Positions 15,979 through 17,103 of a DNA stretch of 17,103 nt are shown in pieces. This DNA comes from Gracilaria caudata (lineage: Eukaryota; Rhodophyta; Florideophyceae; Gracilariales; Gracilariaceae), in NCBI GenBank assembly GCA_030374735.1, contig JASCIV010000542.1:1-17103 (forward strand), written 5' to 3'. The translations under genes and the position numbers were made by a program. The notes below the pieces were generated by a model. It was not told where the DNA came from, did no database searches, and saw only the letters and a list, made by a program, of their open reading frames with translations. Numbering within the stretch: the stretch's first letter is position 1; each line of letters starts with the position of its first letter.

Positions 15979-16383
15979 TCATGGCGTGTAGTAGAAAGTA
16001 AGATACACCGAGCCTGATACATGTTGAAGGCAGAATTGGGTGTTGAGCTGAATCAATGTAGTCCCAGACATGACAAGTCGTCTAAAGATTTGCAGGGAAT
16101 TACATGAAGTCGGAAAGCTTTGAAGGGTGTGTAATGTTAACAGAAGGGGTACAAAGTAGCCAATCGTGAACATGGAGATGTAGTTCTTTTCTATCACAGC
16201 TGTGTTCTCCTTACTCTTGGAACCACTGTGATTCGCTTGACATTGTTCGCCGAGAGTTGCATTTGCGTATTGTGCGTAACGCAACAACCTCATTGATAAG
16301 AGCAGTTTGATTCCAAAGCTACAGCCCGAGCTAATCGTTCTCCAGAAGAGCGCAGAAAACCGCCAGAGCCACGTCGGCATCAT
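15979..16383 (-). CDS. 134-codon ORF in copy B spacer, partly conserved
   Basis: Two adjacent ATGs at 16383 open MMPTWLWRFSALFWRTISSG; a hydrophobic-basic segment GIKLLLSMRLLRYA follows. The copy A version (11704) keeps the frame for about 57 residues and then stops. No signal peptide, promoter or family is recognised. It may be a remnant of an older gene in the duplicated unit, or chance. Confidence 0.22.
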   Translation of the reverse strand: MMPTWLWRFSALFWRTISSGCSFGIKLLLSMRLLRYAQYANATLGEQCQANHSGSKSKENTAVIEKNYISMFTIGYFVPLLLTLHTLQSFPTSCNSLQIFRRLVMSGTTLIQLNTQFCLQHVSGSVYLTFYYTP

Positions 16384-17082
16384 AAAGGCAGCATGCCCTA
16401 TAACGGCCTAGGAATGATGCTGACCACAGGGCTAAGGGTCTCTGCTTGCCATTTAGCCCTGTAGAGGAGTTGGCAACAGGGTAGCGTTCTGACATCTTAG
16501 CCTTCTGGTAGCCTCATGAGTTCGAAGAAGAGAGTTTTCATTGGCCTTTGCACGAGATGTCTCTTCCTCGTTGGGTTTCAGAAATCTCTAAAGAGCCAAA
16601 GAGTGACATAGGCTTTACAACTACGTTGACCGCCAAAAGAGCGAACACAAGGACAGCCGTTGTCGAGACCTTAGCCTCAGCGTGGTCAGCGTCACATCCG
16701 AACTCATATTTAGAGGCATGGTCTTCACATCCGCACACGCCCCCAAGGCAAAGGAATCGCGAGAGGCCTACAAAGACGAGTACAAGGGACCCTTGGTGAA
16801 GTAAAGGGACGTCATGCTGGGAACACAAGCCACAACGAAGGCGACCACTGTAAGGTGTAATTAGTGCGCTTCAACGTGTCCACGACGCTGTGCTGGTGCA
16901 AGAGATGCACGTCCTTCCTAGCTGGCCATGTCCAGCGGCTGGACTACAACCCGAGACGATTCGCGTTTGGAAGCGCGGCACGAAACTTGCTACAAAACAC
17001 ACGCCTCGAAAGTCGCGTCCGCGCGGCGGAGGGCTATGCTACTCGTCGAACAAAAACTGCGCACGGGGAAGGAGAAGCCAGG
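16384..17082. other. Duplicated spacer and SDR leader, copy B
   Basis: The counterpart of 11705-12550. The minus-strand frame conserved from copy A (containing KPMSLFGS) is disrupted after that motif by a short insertion near 16585. The last about 150 bases become progressively more similar to copy A toward the SDR start and keep the SDR frame open upstream, though without an ATG. Confidence 0.4.
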
Positions 17083-17103
17083 ATGACTTTCACGCTGGAA
17101 GAT
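17083..17103 (+). CDS. Second SDR gene, first seven codons only
   Basis: The ATG at 17083 reads MTFTLED, identical in protein and DNA to the start of the intact SDR at 12551, and is cut by the window end. The preceding 57 bases are also identical to copy A. Whether the rest is intact cannot be seen. Confidence 0.75.

Larger units (their letters stand above)
14834..17103. repeat. Copy B of the segmental duplication, cut by the window end
   Basis: Colinear with 9364-12571. It begins CCATGCAACCTTTCCGAG and includes the secreted gene, its promoter, the spacer and the start of an SDR. It is shorter than copy A because the blocks at 10372-10696 and 10913-11378 are absent. Its last 78 bases (17026-17103) are identical to 12494-12571. 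Confidence 0.9.

Noticed and set aside
1..17103. CRISPR array, transposase, reverse transcriptase or bacterial operon
   Set aside because: I looked for regular spaced repeats, DDE or YxDD-type motifs and ribosome-binding-site-led gene strings, and found none; the gene style is eukaryotic.

Overview
The window reads as nuclear DNA of a eukaryote, not a bacterium. Genes are spaced by hundreds of bases. There are no Shine-Dalgarno-led operons. Several genes carry a strong TATA box (CTATAAAAG) a fixed distance upstream of their ATG, and most credible ORFs start with a secretory signal peptide. Most of these ORFs are uninterrupted; one minus-strand gene needs at least one short intron. An intron-poor, compact genome with many lineage-specific secreted proteins would fit a red alga (Florideophyceae, Chondrus-like). 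That is inference from style, not from a marker gene, and I hold it loosely.

Left part (1-9360). A possible C-terminal end of a gene cut by the window (2-139) is followed by mostly non-coding DNA with a 21-bp repeat/palindrome cluster (1224-1354). Next come a 284-aa secreted protein (2076-2930, +), a convergent intron-containing Cys-rich gene (about 3026-3660, -), a TATA-driven glycine-rich secreted protein (4675-5025, +), an orphan TATA box followed by a long hairpin (5546-5693), a 303-aa secreted protein with three 10- to 12-cysteine repeats (6587-7498, -), and a 230-codon open frame with no early ATG (8047-8739, +).

Right part (9364-17103). This half is a large diverged tandem duplication. 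Copy A (9364 to at least 12571) and copy B (14834 to the window end) each contain, in the same order, a minus-strand 130-aa six-cysteine secreted protein with its TATA box, a long low-coding spacer, and a plus-strand short-chain dehydrogenase/reductase (SDR). The SDR is complete in copy A (12551-13516); copy B is cut after seven codons (17083-17103). A third, badly decayed SDR lies between them (about 13725-14370). Copy A carries extra segments missing from copy B, mainly 10372-10696 and 10913-11378.

The SDR is the only product with a recognisable enzyme family. The five genes with clear signal peptides or secreted architecture are not assignable to named families by eye. No rRNA, tRNA, CRISPR array, complete transposase or reverse transcriptase was seen. 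I see no convincing multi-gene biochemical system. The most interesting material is the duplicated secreted-protein/SDR module, the novel Cys-repeat protein, and the promoter-plus-hairpin locus.
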